Positions 11,460 to 22,998 of a DNA stretch of 64,000 bases are shown piece after piece. Source of the DNA: Conus ventricosus (lineage: Eukaryota > Mollusca > Gastropoda > Neogastropoda > Conidae); the NCBI GenBank assembly GCA_018398815.1, contig CM031628.1, positions 3,376,045-3,440,044 of the forward strand, given 5' to 3'. The position numbers and the translations under genes are program-made. Position 1 is the first letter of the stretch, and every line of letters begins with the position of its first letter. The notes beneath the pieces were generated by a model that worked only from the letters and a program-made list of their open reading frames with translations, was not told where the DNA came from and made no database searches.

Positions 11460-12459
11460 NNNNNNNNNNNNNNNNNNNNNNNNNNNNNNNNNNNNNNNNN
11501 NNNNNNNNNNNNNNNNNNNNNNNNNNNNNNNNNNNNNNNNNNNNNNNNNNNNNNNNNNNNNNNNNNNNNNNNNNNNNNNNNNNNNNNNNNNNNNNNNNNN
11601 NNNNNNNNNNNNNNNNNNNNNNNNNNNNNNNNNNNNNNNNNNNNNNNNNNNNNNNNNNNNNNNNNNNNNNNNNNNNNNNNNNNNNNNNNNNNNNNNNNNN
11701 NNNNNNNNNNNNNNNNNNNNNNNNNNNNNNNNNNNNNNNNNNNNNNNNNNNNNNNNNNNNNNNNNNNNNNNNNNNNNNNNNNNNNNNNNNNNNNNNNNNN
11801 NNNNNNNNNNNNNNNNNNNNNNNNNNNNNNNNNNNNNNNNNNNNNNNNNNNNNNNNNNNNNNNNNNNNNNNNNNNNNNNNNNNNNNNNNNNNNNNNNNNN
11901 NNNNNNNNNNNNNNNNNNNNNNNNNNNNNNNNNNNNNNNNNNNNNNNNNNNNNNNNNNNNNNNNNNNNNNNNNNNNNNNNNNNNNNNNNNNNNNNNNNNN
12001 NNNNNNNNNNNNNNNNNNNNNNNNNNNNNNNNNNNNNNNNNNNNNNNNNNNNNNNNNNNNNNNNNNNNNNNNNNNNNNNNNNNNNNNNNNNNNNNNNNNN
12101 NNNNNNNNNNNNNNNNNNNNNNNNNNNNNNNNNNNNNNNNNNNNNNNNNNNNNNNNNNNNNNNNNNNNNNNNNNNNNNNNNNNNNNNNNNNNNNNNNNNN
12201 NNNNNNNNNNNNNNNNNNNNNNNNNNNNNNNNNNNNNNNNNNNNNNNNNNNNNNNNNNNNNNNNNNNNNNNNNNNNNNNNNNNNNNNNNNNNNNNNNNNN
12301 NNNNNNNNNNNNNNNNNNNNNNNNNNNNNNNNNNNNNNNNNNNNNNNNNNNNNNNNNNNNNNNNNNNNNNNNNNNNNNNNNNNNNNNNNNNNNNNNNNNN
12401 NNNNNNNNNNNNNNNNNNNNNNNNNNNNNNNNNNNNNNNNNNNNNNNNNNNNNNNNNNN
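11460..12459. other. Assembly gap of exactly 1000 N
   Basis: An exact 1000-base N run is a scaffolding placeholder of unknown true size. The sequence before it (a CCCGTGCC motif at about 11440) matches about 20700. The sequence after it resumes at a position equivalent to about 8.3 kb, so the two sides overlap instead of continuing. Confidence 0.98.
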
Positions 12460-12654
12460 ATCCAATTATCCGACCAGTGAGCGGAAATCCCATAATAGAA
12501 CAGCCTGCCAACACCAGGGACTTACTGCCTAGGTGTCCATAGAACTGATAGATCCTCCTAATGAAGAAAACTTTTCAATACTGTTATACATATCACCAGA
12601 GTAACTGATAATATATTTTTAATATTTTTTAAAATTTAAATGTGTTTATATATT

Positions 12655-12742
12655 AGTGTGTATATATATATAATATATATATATTATATATATATTATTT
12701 ATATGTGTGTGTGTGTGGTGTGTGTGTGTGTGTGTGTGACTT
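12655..12742. repeat. TA and GT microsatellites
   Basis: TA run followed by a GT run. This is the equivalent of the 8465 microsatellite in the other copy. Confidence 0.85.
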
Positions 12743-12833
12743 TCCCAGTTAGTTAAACTTACTATCACTCAAATAATTTAACATGTTCCCCACCCCCACC
12801 CCCCTTTTTCTTTTTTTCTTTTTTTTTTGTGTG

Positions 12834-12870
<37 letters not shown>

Positions 12871-13359
12871 TGTGTGTGTAACACATGATCCCTGGTTTTC
12901 ATTGATCACTGCATCTTTCTCACAACATCAGCATTTAATGCCAAACATTTTCACCTGTTACAATAACATCATCCCACAGCATTGTTTACTTTTTCAACAA
13001 CACTATTTGTATGAACCCCCACCCCCACCCCCCACCTCATACTCATAGTGGATGGAGAGATATGAGCTCTCCTTCTCTTGCCCCCCCCCCCCCCCCCCCC
13101 ACACACACACATTACCCTCTCCCCACCCCCACCCCACTTTTTTTTCCCAAACCCTCCCCTCCTCTAATTATACCTTATCACCCATTAATCTTCCGTCCCC
13201 TTCCCTCCCTTATTAACATTACCCACACACCTTTCACACTTCCCACGCATAACTACTACCACCTCCTTCATCACCCAGCAAAAATCATTTATCTATTTTA
13301 TTTGCTGAATTTTTTTTCTTTTAATTACAGTTACTCTCATTTTATTCTTCTACTTATCT

Positions 13360-13700
13360 ATTATAATTACTAGCACTATCAATTTATCATTACCATCCTC
13401 TTACATATTATATTATATATATATATTTATAATATATTTATAATTATAATATTACATAAATTTATTTCATTACATCCTTCTAAATATTAATTCTCACTAT
13501 AATTATCATTTTACCATCCTCATATATTTATATAATTACTAGCACTATAAATTATTAATCATTACCATCCTTCTTATATTAATACTGCACTATATTATAC
13601 ATCCTCCCTTTAAATTATATTACTACACTATATTATTACTAATTACATCCCTGTCATATATATGATAAACATTTTATTTAAAAAAAAAATATATTTATAG
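13360..13700. repeat. Degenerate AT-rich tandem repeat, about 60-bp unit
   Basis: Repeated words TACTAGCACTAT and ATTACCATCCT recur several times in AT-rich sequence. The other copies of this block (about 9210-9260 and 49535-49570) have a single unit, so this is a local expansion next to the Penelope-like insertions. Confidence 0.65.
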
Positions 13701-13734
13701 TTATTATGTCAAGATGTTAAAAGAAAGTTAAAAC

Positions 13735-15415
13735 TAAGGTTAAAACTCACAAATTTTTTTTTACGCTTTGCCCCTTCATCAAAATTTTTTTCCCACCGCC
13801 GAGTTATATAGCGGGGGGCTCACGTTGGGGTTTTTAGCACGGGGGGTTTGGGCTGCACGTGTTTTTTGGCTTTCATTTTTGTTTTGGAGGGTTTCACTAA
13901 CAACGATTTCCATTTATGCCTGCATTGTTTACTATTTCTTTTTGTGTTTAAAGTTCAATTTGGGTTTGCATATATTAACCTTTTTTAGTTAAACATAGGT
14001 TCACCTTTTTAAACTTTGCGTAGTGATGCTCTTTTTAGTTTTCCGGATATATTGTAGCTTTTTTTTTGCTCTTTAAGTTCCAAAAAATTTGCCATTTCTT
14101 TTTGGGGTTTTTATATTTTTCTTTTTGAATACTGTTTGTGGTTTGCATTCGGGTTTTTGAAGGGTTTTCCCAGTGATCCCATTAGTTTCTTTTCATTTCA
14201 TGTTCAGTACCGGGTTACAATTTTTTGTGGAACTTTTTAGTTTAGTGGGCACTGCCCTTCCGTGAAATTGCAAGATTTCCTTTCTTCCCCTTTTTTGCGG
14301 GTTTGATTTTCATTTTATTGGTGCGCATCAGGTTTTTGGGGTTGGGCAACATTACAAATTTTTTTTGACATGTTTTTTTAAAATATTTGGGACATTTTGT
14401 GCTCTTTGGGAAAAAGAATTCTGGGATTTTAAGAATTTTTTCCCTATTTTTGTTTTGTTTTTCCCGCGTAGGGGGGGTTATACCATATGATTTTTCTTCT
14501 CCATTTTTCTTGCTTTTTTTTTGTGTTTTTTGCCCCGGGTTGTATTGTAGTTTGAATTTGTATCCACTTGTTTTGTGCCTCCGGGTTTCCACTGCTGCTT
14601 GTTAACACTCCTCTTTGCATGACAGTTTGAAGTCTCTTTTTACCCATGGGGAGGGTCTTTAATACAATGGGGGATGTTTATTTTGGGTGTACATAAAATT
14701 TCTTTTGGGTTTTTTGTATTTTTTTAAATAGGGTTTTTGAGATCCAGTTTTGTCTAATTTCACTCCCCTTTGTTTGCTTCAAGGGGATCTTTAAGTTGGG
14801 GTTTTGGGGAAGATTTTGCTATTTTTTTTTTCTTGTTTTCGAGGGGTTCGGGTTTGTTTTTAGTGCAGAAAGGGCCACGCTCTGTACATCCACTTTTTTC
14901 CGGTTTTTTTTTGATTTTGGACACATGAATAGTCCGACCATTCACAGTTTCTGCACCAAAATAACCCATGGTTACGTCGAAGTTATTTTTTCTTTTGGGT
15001 TTTCCCTGATCCAGTTTCATTTCTGCTTGTATATTTTTTTTTGGGTGGGAAAATTTTTTCCATTTCTGACCCGTTATGTCTTGGGTTACGGAAAACTTCA
15101 GGCTTTGGAGAGACCCCTCATCTAGGAGGGGAAAAAGTCTACTATTCAAATGTGATAATATGTATTACTTTGTTTATTGTTTTTTTAAACCCATTGGATA
15201 ACTTCGTAGGGTTTTCTTCCAGAGGTTTAATCAGATTTTATTTTTGTCCTTGTTATTTTTTCCAGAATTTTCTTGCTTTTTTTGCCTAATTCAATTTCGA
15301 TGGGTTTATTATCGCTTTGGATTGTTAAAAAAGGGGGCTTGGTCTTTGAGTGTTATGAAAGCTTCTTTGTTTGCTTCGCTTCTATCCTGCACTGGGTCTA
15401 TCGCCTGCAAGGTTT
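13735..15415 (-). mobile_element. Penelope-like element, decayed copy 1 of 3
   Basis: This is the diverged, frame-broken equivalent of copy 3 (17165-18850). Both share direct-orientation landmarks such as GGCTGCACGTG-like sequence near the low-coordinate end and TCCATTTATGCCTGCATTGT. Translated on the minus strand it gives broken pieces of the reverse transcriptase near 14.9-15.1 kb (a TFDVTMG-like stretch and VGLF-like remnants) and the downstream linker near 14.3-14.6 kb. Homopolymer runs are longer than in copy 3, so many frameshifts may be consensus errors. Its 5' end meets copy 2 head to head at about 15416. Confidence 0.7.
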
Positions 15416-17045
15416 TTTATTTATGCTTTCATAACACTCAAAACCACAAGCCCAATTTTCATAACAACCCAAACATCAGACAAAACCCACGAAATCGAAT
15501 TAGGCAAAATAAGCAAGAAAATTCTGGAAAAAATAAAAAAGACATAAAATCAAACTCTGATTACAACCTCGAAGAACACATACGAATTATCCAAGGTTCA
15601 AAAAAAAAAAATAAACAAATAATCAGTTTTATCACATTTGACATAGAGACTTTTTACCCCACCAAGAGGGAACTACTCCCCAAAGCCCTAAATTTTTCCC
15701 ATAACCACACGACATAACAGGCCCCAAAAGGGAAACATTCTCCACACCAAAAACTTTCACCACAAAATGAAAAACCCGGTCGGAAAACCAACAGAAACTC
15801 AAAATTCCTAACCAGGGTTCAAAATGGGGCAAAAAAGTGAACTGTCACTATTTTATGCGCCAACATCAAAAAAACTCGGGAAAAAAAGTCGGACTGTACA
15901 GAGACATGGCCTTGGCACTAACAAACAACCCAAGAAACCCTCGAAAACAAGAAAAAGAACTAGCAAAATCTTTCCAAAACCCCAACTTTTAAAAATCACC
16001 ATTGAAGCAAACAAAAAGGTGTGAACTACTTAGACATAACACGACTCAAAAACCAATATAAAACCATACAAAAACCCAACGTACACCTCTTTTGTACACA
16101 CCAAAATAACCCCACCCTCGATTAAAACCAACCCCATGGCAAAACAAGAACTATCAAACCTTCATGCAATAAGAGTGTTTTAACAAGCACATGGAATACC
16201 AAGGCACTACAAAACAAGGGAAACAAATTTCAAACACAATACAACCCGACAACAACCAATAAAAAAAGAAAAAAGAGAAGAAAATCATATGGGAAACCCC
16301 CCAACGACGGGGAACCAAAACAAACATAGGGGAAAAATTCTTTTAAAATCCAGCAACCATTTTCCAAAAGAGCCAAACTCCAAAAAATTTTAAAAAAAAC
16401 ACTGTCAAACTACTACCATTTTCCCAACCCAAAAACCGATTACGCATCCAATAAAAAAATCAAACGCAAAGAAGGTAAGAAAAGGGAAAACTTGCAATTC
16501 CGAGAAAGGGGGCATGCCCCAAACAATAAATGTCTCCACAACAACAATTTTAAAAACCCGGCTACTGTAACATCAAAATGAAAAAAAAACATACAAGGGG
16601 TCACTGAAAACCCTTCAAAAACCCAAAATTCAAACCCCAAAAAATCATTCAATAAAGAAAAAATAAAAACCCAAAAAGAACTGAGCAAATTACTGGAACT
16701 TTTAAAACGCAAAAACAAGCACAATATACCTGGAAAATCATAAAAAGAGATCCCCCATCAGCAAAGTTTCAAAAGGCAACCTAGTTTTTAAATGAAAAAT
16801 GGTTAAACAGCAAACCACACTTTGCAACTTAAACACCAAAACAAAATAGTAAACAACTGCAGCATAAATGGAAACGTTTTTAGTGAACACATCCAAAAAA
16901 AAAAACCTAAAACCCAAAAAACACTGCAGCCAACCCCACGGCTAACAACCCAAACGACCCCCCGCTATATAACACGGGGGTGGGGAAAAAAAAATCACCG
17001 AGACAGCGCAACCCGCAGAAACAAAATTTTTTTTGAGTTTTAACC
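15416..17045 (+). mobile_element. Penelope-like element, decayed copy 2 of 3 (inverted)
   Basis: Reverse-complement partner of copy 1. A plus-strand piece near 15.5-15.7 kb encodes the stretch before and including a reverse-transcriptase palm motif, visible as FITFDIETFYPT; copy 3 has the equivalent VDFYPS-type sequence out of frame. The far end near 16.95-17.04 kb is the inverse of 13.74-13.85 kb. It is heavily frame-broken with A and C homopolymer inflation. The head-to-head junction at 15416 may be a genuine inverted insertion or a foldback-read artefact. Confidence 0.65.
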
Positions 17046-17164
17046 TTAGTTTTTCCTTTTTTTTTACACTTGACAAATGTTTTCTCCCCAAGGGGTCGAG
17101 CACTTTTTTAAAACATTTTAAGGGCTCTTTGATTTTATTCATCATATATAATATAATATATATA

Positions 17165-18850
17165 TTTTAATAACGTGGGGCTCACTTTCGGGTTTTTCAC
17201 GTGCGGGGGGGCTGCACGTGTTTTTTGGGGGTTTCAGTTTTTGTTTGGGTTGTTCACTAACAAACATTTCCATTTATGCCTGCATTGTTTTCTATTTTTG
17301 TTTTGGGGGTTTTTAAATTCTAAGTGTGGTTTTCATAGATTAACCATTTTCATTAAACAAGGGTTGCACTTTTTTAAACTTGCGAGGGGGACCTTTTATG
17401 ATTTTCCGGGTATATTGTAGCTTGTTTTTGCGTCTTTTAAATTCCAAATATTTTGCTCATTCTTTTTGGGTTTTTTTATATTTTTCTTTGTTGAATGACT
17501 GTTTGTGGTTTGCATATCGGGTTTTGAAGTGGTTTTCAGTGATCCCTATGTATGTTTTCTTTTTCATTTTCTGATGTTACAGTAGCCTGGTATACAATGT
17601 TGTTGTGGAGACATTTATTGTTTAGTGGGCACTGCTCCTTTCTCGTGCAATTGCAAGATTTCCTTTCTTCACCCTTCTTTGCTGTGTTGATTTTCATTTT
17701 GTTGGATGCGTCAATCAGGTTTTTGAGGTTGGGCATACATGAGTACGATAGTTTTGACAGTGTTTTTGTTAAATATTTTGGACAGTTTTGTGCTCTTTTG
17801 GAAATGAAGTTGCTAGGATTTTGAAGAATTCTTTCCCTATGTTTGTTTTGAGTTTCCCGTCGTATGGGGGTTATACCATATGATTTTTCTTTTCCTATTT
17901 TTCTTGCTTTTATTTGTGTTGTTGCCCGGGGTTGTATTGTAGTTTGTAATTGTATCCACTTGTTTGTAGTGCCTCCTGGTATTCCACTGCTGCATTGTTG
18001 AACACCTCTCATTGCATGACAGGTTTGAAGTCTCTTGTTTTTTCCCATGGGTATGGTCTTTAATACAGATGGTGGATGGTTACTTTGGTGTGTACATAAA
18101 GAGGTGTATCGTTGGGTTTCTTGTATGGTTTATATATATGGTTGTTGAGATCCAGTGTTATGTCTAAGTGTTCACTACCTTTTTGTTTGCTTCAATGGTG
18201 ATCTTTAAGTTGTGGGTTTTTGGAAGATTTGCATAGTTCTTTCTTCTTGTTTTCGATGGTTCTTGGGTTGTTTGTTAGTGCAGCAAGGCCATCGTCTCTG
18301 TACAGTCCGACTTGTTTTCCGAGTTTTTTCTTGATGTTGGACAGCATGAATAGTCCGACCAGTTCACATGTTTTTGCACCATCATATGAACCCATGGTTA
18401 CGTCGAATGTTGAGTTTCTGTTGGTTTTCCTGATCCAGGTTTCATTTCTGCTGTGTAGTAATGTTTTCTTGTGTGGAGAATGATTTCCATTTCTCACCCT
18501 GTTATGTCTGTGTGGTTACTGGCAAACTTCAGGCTTTGGAGAGTAGTTCCTCATCTATGGATGGGTAAAAGTCTACTATGTCAAATGTGATAAATACTGT
18601 ATTACTTTGTTTATTGAGTTTTTTGAACCATTGGATAACTTCATATGTGTTCTTCCAGAGGTTGTAATCAGAGTTTGATTTTATGTCCTTTGTTTATTTT
18701 TTCCAGAATTTTCTTGCTTATTTTGCCTAATTCAGATTTCGATGGTTTATTAGTCTGCATGTTGGATTGTTATGAAAGTTGGGTTTGTGGTCTTGTGTGT
18801 TATGAAAGCTTCTTTTGTTGCTGTCGCTTCTATCCTGTCACTTAGGTCTA
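17165..18850 (-). mobile_element. Penelope-like element, best-preserved copy 3 of 3
   Basis: On the minus strand, reading from 18.85 kb down, the pieces in order are an N-proximal reverse-transcriptase segment (ITFDIVDFYPS-like, near 18.6 kb, broken), a palm segment at 18192-18497 with TFDVTMGSYDGAKTCELVG and the catalytic-site variant GLYRDDGLA, a thumb/linker piece with SNHPP, and at 17536-18048 a C-terminal segment with SYSCMPN and a cysteine-rich CNCTRKEQCPLNNKCL followed by VYQATVT, the usual entry to a GIY-YIG nuclease. This order (reverse transcriptase then GIY-YIG) is specific to Penelope-like elements. At least two frameshifts break it; no complete frame remains. The clade is not assigned. 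Confidence 0.8.
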
Positions 18851-19204
18851 TGCGCTCTGCAAGTTCTTTATCTTTAGTGCGGATACTGTCATGTATATTT
18901 TTGTCAGCTTTTTTGTAGTTTTTCTGGATGTTTTTGTCAAGGATTGAGAATATTCCTTTGGTTCCATTTTGTAGTAATTGCTAGTATATATATATATATA
19001 TATATCAAAAATTGTTTTTATTCTATGTCTATTCTCCATATATATTCTATATCCTATGTCTCCATAGATGTATTCTGCTATGGAGTCAAATTATAAATTT
19101 TACTTTGAATCGGCCTCTGTGTTCTTTTATTATTTTTCATGGTGAGATGTGACGTATGTCGTCCTGTCTCCCAAACTATGCAGGGTCATCTGTGTGTGTT
19201 CAGT

Positions 19205-19720
19205 GCCTCGGGAAAGTAAACTAGTGGTCGTCTGCACCTTGTTGTTCAGGGTGTCTACTGAACGTAAGCTTATAAACTAGTGGGTCGTCTGCACCTTATT
19301 GTTCAGGGTGTCTACTGAACGTAAGCTTATAAACTAGTGGGTCATCTGCACCTTATTATCAGGGTGTTTACTGAACGTAAGCTTATAAACTAGTGGGTCG
19401 TCTGCACCTTATTGTTCAGGGTGTCTACTGAACGTAAGCTTATAACTAGTGGGTCTTCTGCACCTTATTGTTCAGGGCGTTTACTGAACGTAAGCTTATA
19501 ACTAGTGGGTCGTCTGCACCTTATTATTCAGGGTGTTTACTGAACGCAAGCTTATAAACTAGTGGGTCGTCTGCACCTTATTGTTCAGGGTGTCTACAGA
19601 ACGTAAGCTTATATCTAGTGGGTCGTCTGCACCTTATTGTTCAGGGTGTTTACTGAACGTAAGCTTATAAACTAGTGGGTCGTGTGCATCTTGTTGTTCA
19701 GGGTGTCTACTGAACGTCAG
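19205..19720. repeat. 57-bp tandem repeat, about 9 copies
   Basis: Same unit as at 9535-9700, with nine recognisable repeats of GGTCGTCTGCACCTT. The copy in the inverted arm has about five. Divergence between units is a few per cent. Confidence 0.9.
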
Positions 19721-19744
19721 GGGCCGCTTGATATCCATCTTGAC

Positions 19745-19804
<60 letters not shown>
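19745..19804. repeat. (TA)n microsatellite
   Basis: Perfect TA run. Contig 1 and the right arm have other sequence between these flanks (9725-10400 and 47650-48960). This array therefore replaces several hundred bases present in the other copies. Confidence 0.95.
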
Positions 19805-19805
<1 letters not shown>

Positions 19806-19807
<2 letters not shown>

Positions 19808-19918
19808 CGACCCGTTCCCCATCCCCACCTGGGACAGACAGTTGTCTGAATGAAGGATTTCCAATGGCTTTGTGACATCTTTTGGGTCTCTGTCGTTGCT
19901 TTCCCCTAAAACAGTCAA
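19806..19918 (-). CDS. Candidate internal exon D, copy in contig 2
   Basis: Same segment as 10417-10531 and 47523-47636. On the minus strand it keeps the pyrimidine-rich acceptor (CTCTTGCCAG) and is open in the same frame, with ILHSDNCLSQVGMG visible. The donor is GTATA, running straight into a TA array, so this copy is probably not spliced normally. The product is unknown. Confidence 0.35.
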
Positions 19919-20854
19919 CTGGCAAGAGGAAATGCTTCTTTTTACTCTGAATAAAATATATGAGTTAAAATCTGTGTTCACTTTCTACATTTGGATGGCA
20001 AAAATACAGCCTGACCTTGATTACAATTTTTTTTAATAATTACATTGGCTGTCTGTAAAATGCACTGTCACTGAATTTCGCGGGATATAGTCTTACTGTG
20101 ACATAAATGGCAGTGAAATGGCAGACACAGCAGCCAAAAAGGCGCAAAGGAGCAGAGTAAGCTACAAATCTATCCATCTCCTTTCAGTTGAGGAAAACTG
20201 TAAGTCTCCTTTAAACAGCATGGAAAATGTTTAGGGCAAGTAGTCCTACTGATAAAAAATGCTACCATCAAACAAAAAAATTCCAATTGAAATCACATCT
20301 AAAAGGTGTCAATTCATTATTCTATCATTCTAGACTGATTACATCCCTTGTGTTACTTCAGACTTGGTGCTTTCAAAACAAAATTCTCTAAAACTCTTCG
20401 TTGCATATGTCGGTAACTGATCACATTGATTACATTTTCTTCACTTGTCAAAGGATACAAACTTTTCTCCCGGATTCATTCACATCAAACATTTTTACAG
20501 AAGAAAACTTGGAAGAACATTCTTTTAATGGACAATGCTGAAAATCTGACACATAGCATCAACACAGCATACCTTTAACACAATTTTACTACTTCTTCAT
20601 TGTTTACTTATAAACATGTCTATGTTGTACTTGAAAGTTACTTTGTTATACGTAGGCGTTATGTTATTTACGATTCTTTCTGAAACATTCATAGTTTTGT
20701 CCCGTGCCTTTCACCTCCCATCCGAACCCTCCCCTACTTCCCATCCACATTCCCCCCCCCACCTCCCTTTTTGTTGTTGTATATATAGTTTCATATTATG
20801 AATGTATCCTTTCTGCACACTCCAAACAGCAGCAAATGCTTTTACACACACAAG

Positions 20855-20942
20855 CGCGTGCACACTCTCTATCTCTCTCTGTCTATCTGTCACTCTCTCT
20901 GTCTCTCTCCCTCTCTGCTCACCCCCTCCTCACACACACACA

Positions 20943-20984
<42 letters not shown>

Positions 20985-20986
20985 GG
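20855..20986. repeat. TC- and AC-rich compound microsatellite
   Basis: TCTC/CTGT runs followed by a long AC run. The inverted counterpart (GT run 46487-46556, GAGA after it) is longer. Confidence 0.95.
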
Positions 20987-21270
20987 AGACAGGCAAACAG
21001 ACAGAATGTGGAATTTGAAGAGAGAAAAAACAACAACAAAAAACAAAAATAAAAAAACCCCTACCTTATGAAGCTTTGCTGCCTTGCCCTCTCACCTTCA
21101 ACATTGATGTTTGAAAAAAAAATCAAGTTACATCATGTGTTAGTGCAGTGTCAATACTTTTATCAACCATTTGTTGTGTTAGGGAAGGAATCAGAAAGTT
21201 GGATGACAATATTAGGGCTTCACACAAATCACAGAGATGTGCAGAATACACATACGGTTTGTTGACTTAC

Positions 21271-21430
21271 CTGGCCACCAGTCTTTCATAGGTGGTATCA
21301 GACATGGAGGGGTCGGGTCCCTCTGTCCACAATGCGCTCCACCAGGTGCCTGGCTGTTGCAGCTGGTCATCACAAAGACACGCCCGATAGCCTGTGCCGT
21401 GTCCTGACTGTTGGTGCACCCAACCAGGTC
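21271..21430 (-). CDS. Candidate internal exon C (left arm)
   Basis: On the minus strand a 160-bp segment lies between a TGTCCTGCAG acceptor and a strong GTAAGT donor. The right-arm copy (46022-46182) has both sites and is 161 bp; one G in a GGGCG context is missing here, so the frames diverge after the 15th codon or so. From the acceptor this copy reads DLVGCTNSQDTAQAIGRVFV; the alternative downstream frame ends DTTYERLVAR. Conservation of both splice sites and fair codon composition suggest a host exon. No protein family was recognised. Confidence 0.45.
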
Positions 21431-21539
21431 CTGCAGGACACACAGAGGACAGACCCTTCACCCAGGGGAGGTCACTGTCAGGGATTATACTACATGGACA
21501 GACAATCAATTCAGGGTGTGTCAGGGGATTACTGCATGT

Positions 21540-22275
21540 ACAGACCATCATGTCAGGGTGTGTCACTGTCATGGGTCATACGGCATGTACAGTCCATCAT
21601 GTCAGAGTATGTCCATCATGTCAGAGTTTGTGACTGTCATGGGTCGTACAGCATGTACAGTCCATCAGGTCAGAGTATGCGACTGTCATGGGTCGTACAG
21701 CATGTACAGTCCATCATGTCAGAGTATGTCACTGTCATGGGTCGTACAGCATGTACAGTCCATCATGTCAGAGTATGTCACTGTCATGGGTCGTACGGCA
21801 TGTACAGTCCATCATGTCAGAGTATGTCACTGTCATGGGTTGTACGGCATGTACAGACCATCATGTCAGAGTATGTCACTGTCATGGGTCGTACGGCATG
21901 TACAGTCCATCATGTCGGAGTATGTGACTGTCATGGGTCGTACGGCATGTACAGACCATCATGTCAGAGTATGTCACTGTCATGGGTCGTACGGCATGTA
22001 CAGTCCATCATGTCAGGGTATGTCACTGTCATGGGTCGTACGGCATGTACAGTCCATCATGTCAGGGTATGTCACTGTCATGGGTCGCACGGCATGTACA
22101 GACCATCATGTCTGAGTATGTGACTGTCATGGGTCGTACGGCATGTACAGTCCATCATGTCAGAGTATGTGACTGTCATGGGTCATACGGCATGTACAGT
22201 CCATCATGTCAGGGTGTGTCACTGTCATGGGTCGTACGGCATGTACAGTCCATCATGTCAGAGTATGTCCATCAT
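21540..22275. repeat. 49-bp satellite, about 15 copies (left arm)
   Basis: The unit comprises CCATCATGTCAGAGTATGTC, ACTGTCATGGGTCGTACGGC and ATGTACAGT; the period measured between CCATCATGTC starts is 49 bp. It is inverted at 45300-45930. The plus strand lacks stop codons in all three frames for long stretches, producing repetitive reading frames (263 codons from 21332) that are a consequence of the repeat. It lies next to candidate exon C, probably in an intron. Confidence 0.95.
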
Positions 22276-22284
22276 GTCAGAGAA

Positions 22285-22392
22285 TGAGCATGAGAGCGTG
22301 TGTGCGGGGGTGCGCGTGAGTGGTTGTGCGAGTCTGCTTTCCCGTGTGTGCTGTGAGTATCTGCTTCCCCGTGCCTGAGTATGTGGCAATAC
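22285..22392 (+). repeat. GT/GC-rich segment shared with an L2-like LINE 3' region
   Basis: The words GAGTGGTTGTGCG, GTCTGCTTTCCCGTGTGTG and ATCTGCTTCCCCGTGCCTGA appear here, inverted at 45190-45295, and inverted at 57712-57790 inside the 3' part of the L2-like LINE. This is probably a fragment of that LINE family, or a shared passenger repeat. Confidence 0.65.
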
Positions 22393-22414
22393 AATTTGGT
22401 ATCCTCAATTAAAG

Positions 22415-22525
22415 AGGCAGTCTGCTGCCATGGAAAGAGTACAAAGAAGAGCAACAAAGCTTGTAAAGAGTGTACAAAATCTTCCCTTCATAGGTAGGCT
22501 AAAAGCTCTTGGACTGCCTGTAGAT
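22415..22525 (+). mobile_element. CR1-like LINE remnant, end of ORF2 (left arm)
   Basis: Translation gives MERVQRRATKLV followed by LPFIGRLKALGLP. This is the conserved stretch after the thumb of CR1/Jockey-group reverse transcriptases (consensus LExVQRRATKLIP...YxERLxxLxLPTL). Only about 35 codons remain. It is present in both arms, so it predates their separation. Confidence 0.75.
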
Positions 22526-22998
22526 TCTAACCATCTCGATCATTTTTAGCATTGTATGTTCAATAATTGTCTTGTCACTAGTTACCTCAGTTTAGCCATT
22601 GAAACATCCTTTCATTCGTTCTCCACTTGATGTGAAGTTTCAATACATTGTTTGTTATGTTTAGATATGGTTGCAATTCCTGCATAATATCATTATTGTC
22701 ACTATTATTATGCATGGCATGGTGAACTGCCAGCTTTCGCGACAAGAAATTGTTAGATTTATCTCCCTTCGTTCGCGGAACGTAAACAACCGAATTGCAG
22801 CATGTTTTCAACTGCTTGATTTATTTGTAGATTAATTTGATTTGTGAATTTAAATAGATAAATTAAATTATGTGATTCCTAATAAACATTAAAAGAAACC
22901 TTTAAACATGAATAGTGAATAAACAAAATCGATGAAATCCTATTCCGTCATAAATTGAACGGACTTTTTTTTTCTTTGAAACCGTGGCAACGTAACGC
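22526..22998. other. Non-repetitive arm sequence containing two empty sites
   Basis: Shared with the right arm in inverted orientation but in pieces (45.0-45.06, 43.12-43.34, 38.53-38.71 kb). It contains the unoccupied target GTTTAGC at 22590-22596, filled by the TIR transposon in the right arm, and the uninterrupted join near 22812 where the right arm has the LINE composite. No coding evidence. Confidence 0.7.

Noticed and set aside
11342..12532. Long open frames across 11460-12459
   Set aside because: They exist only because N is read as an unknown residue; the gap is a 1000-base placeholder. The same applies to frames across 28933-29932.
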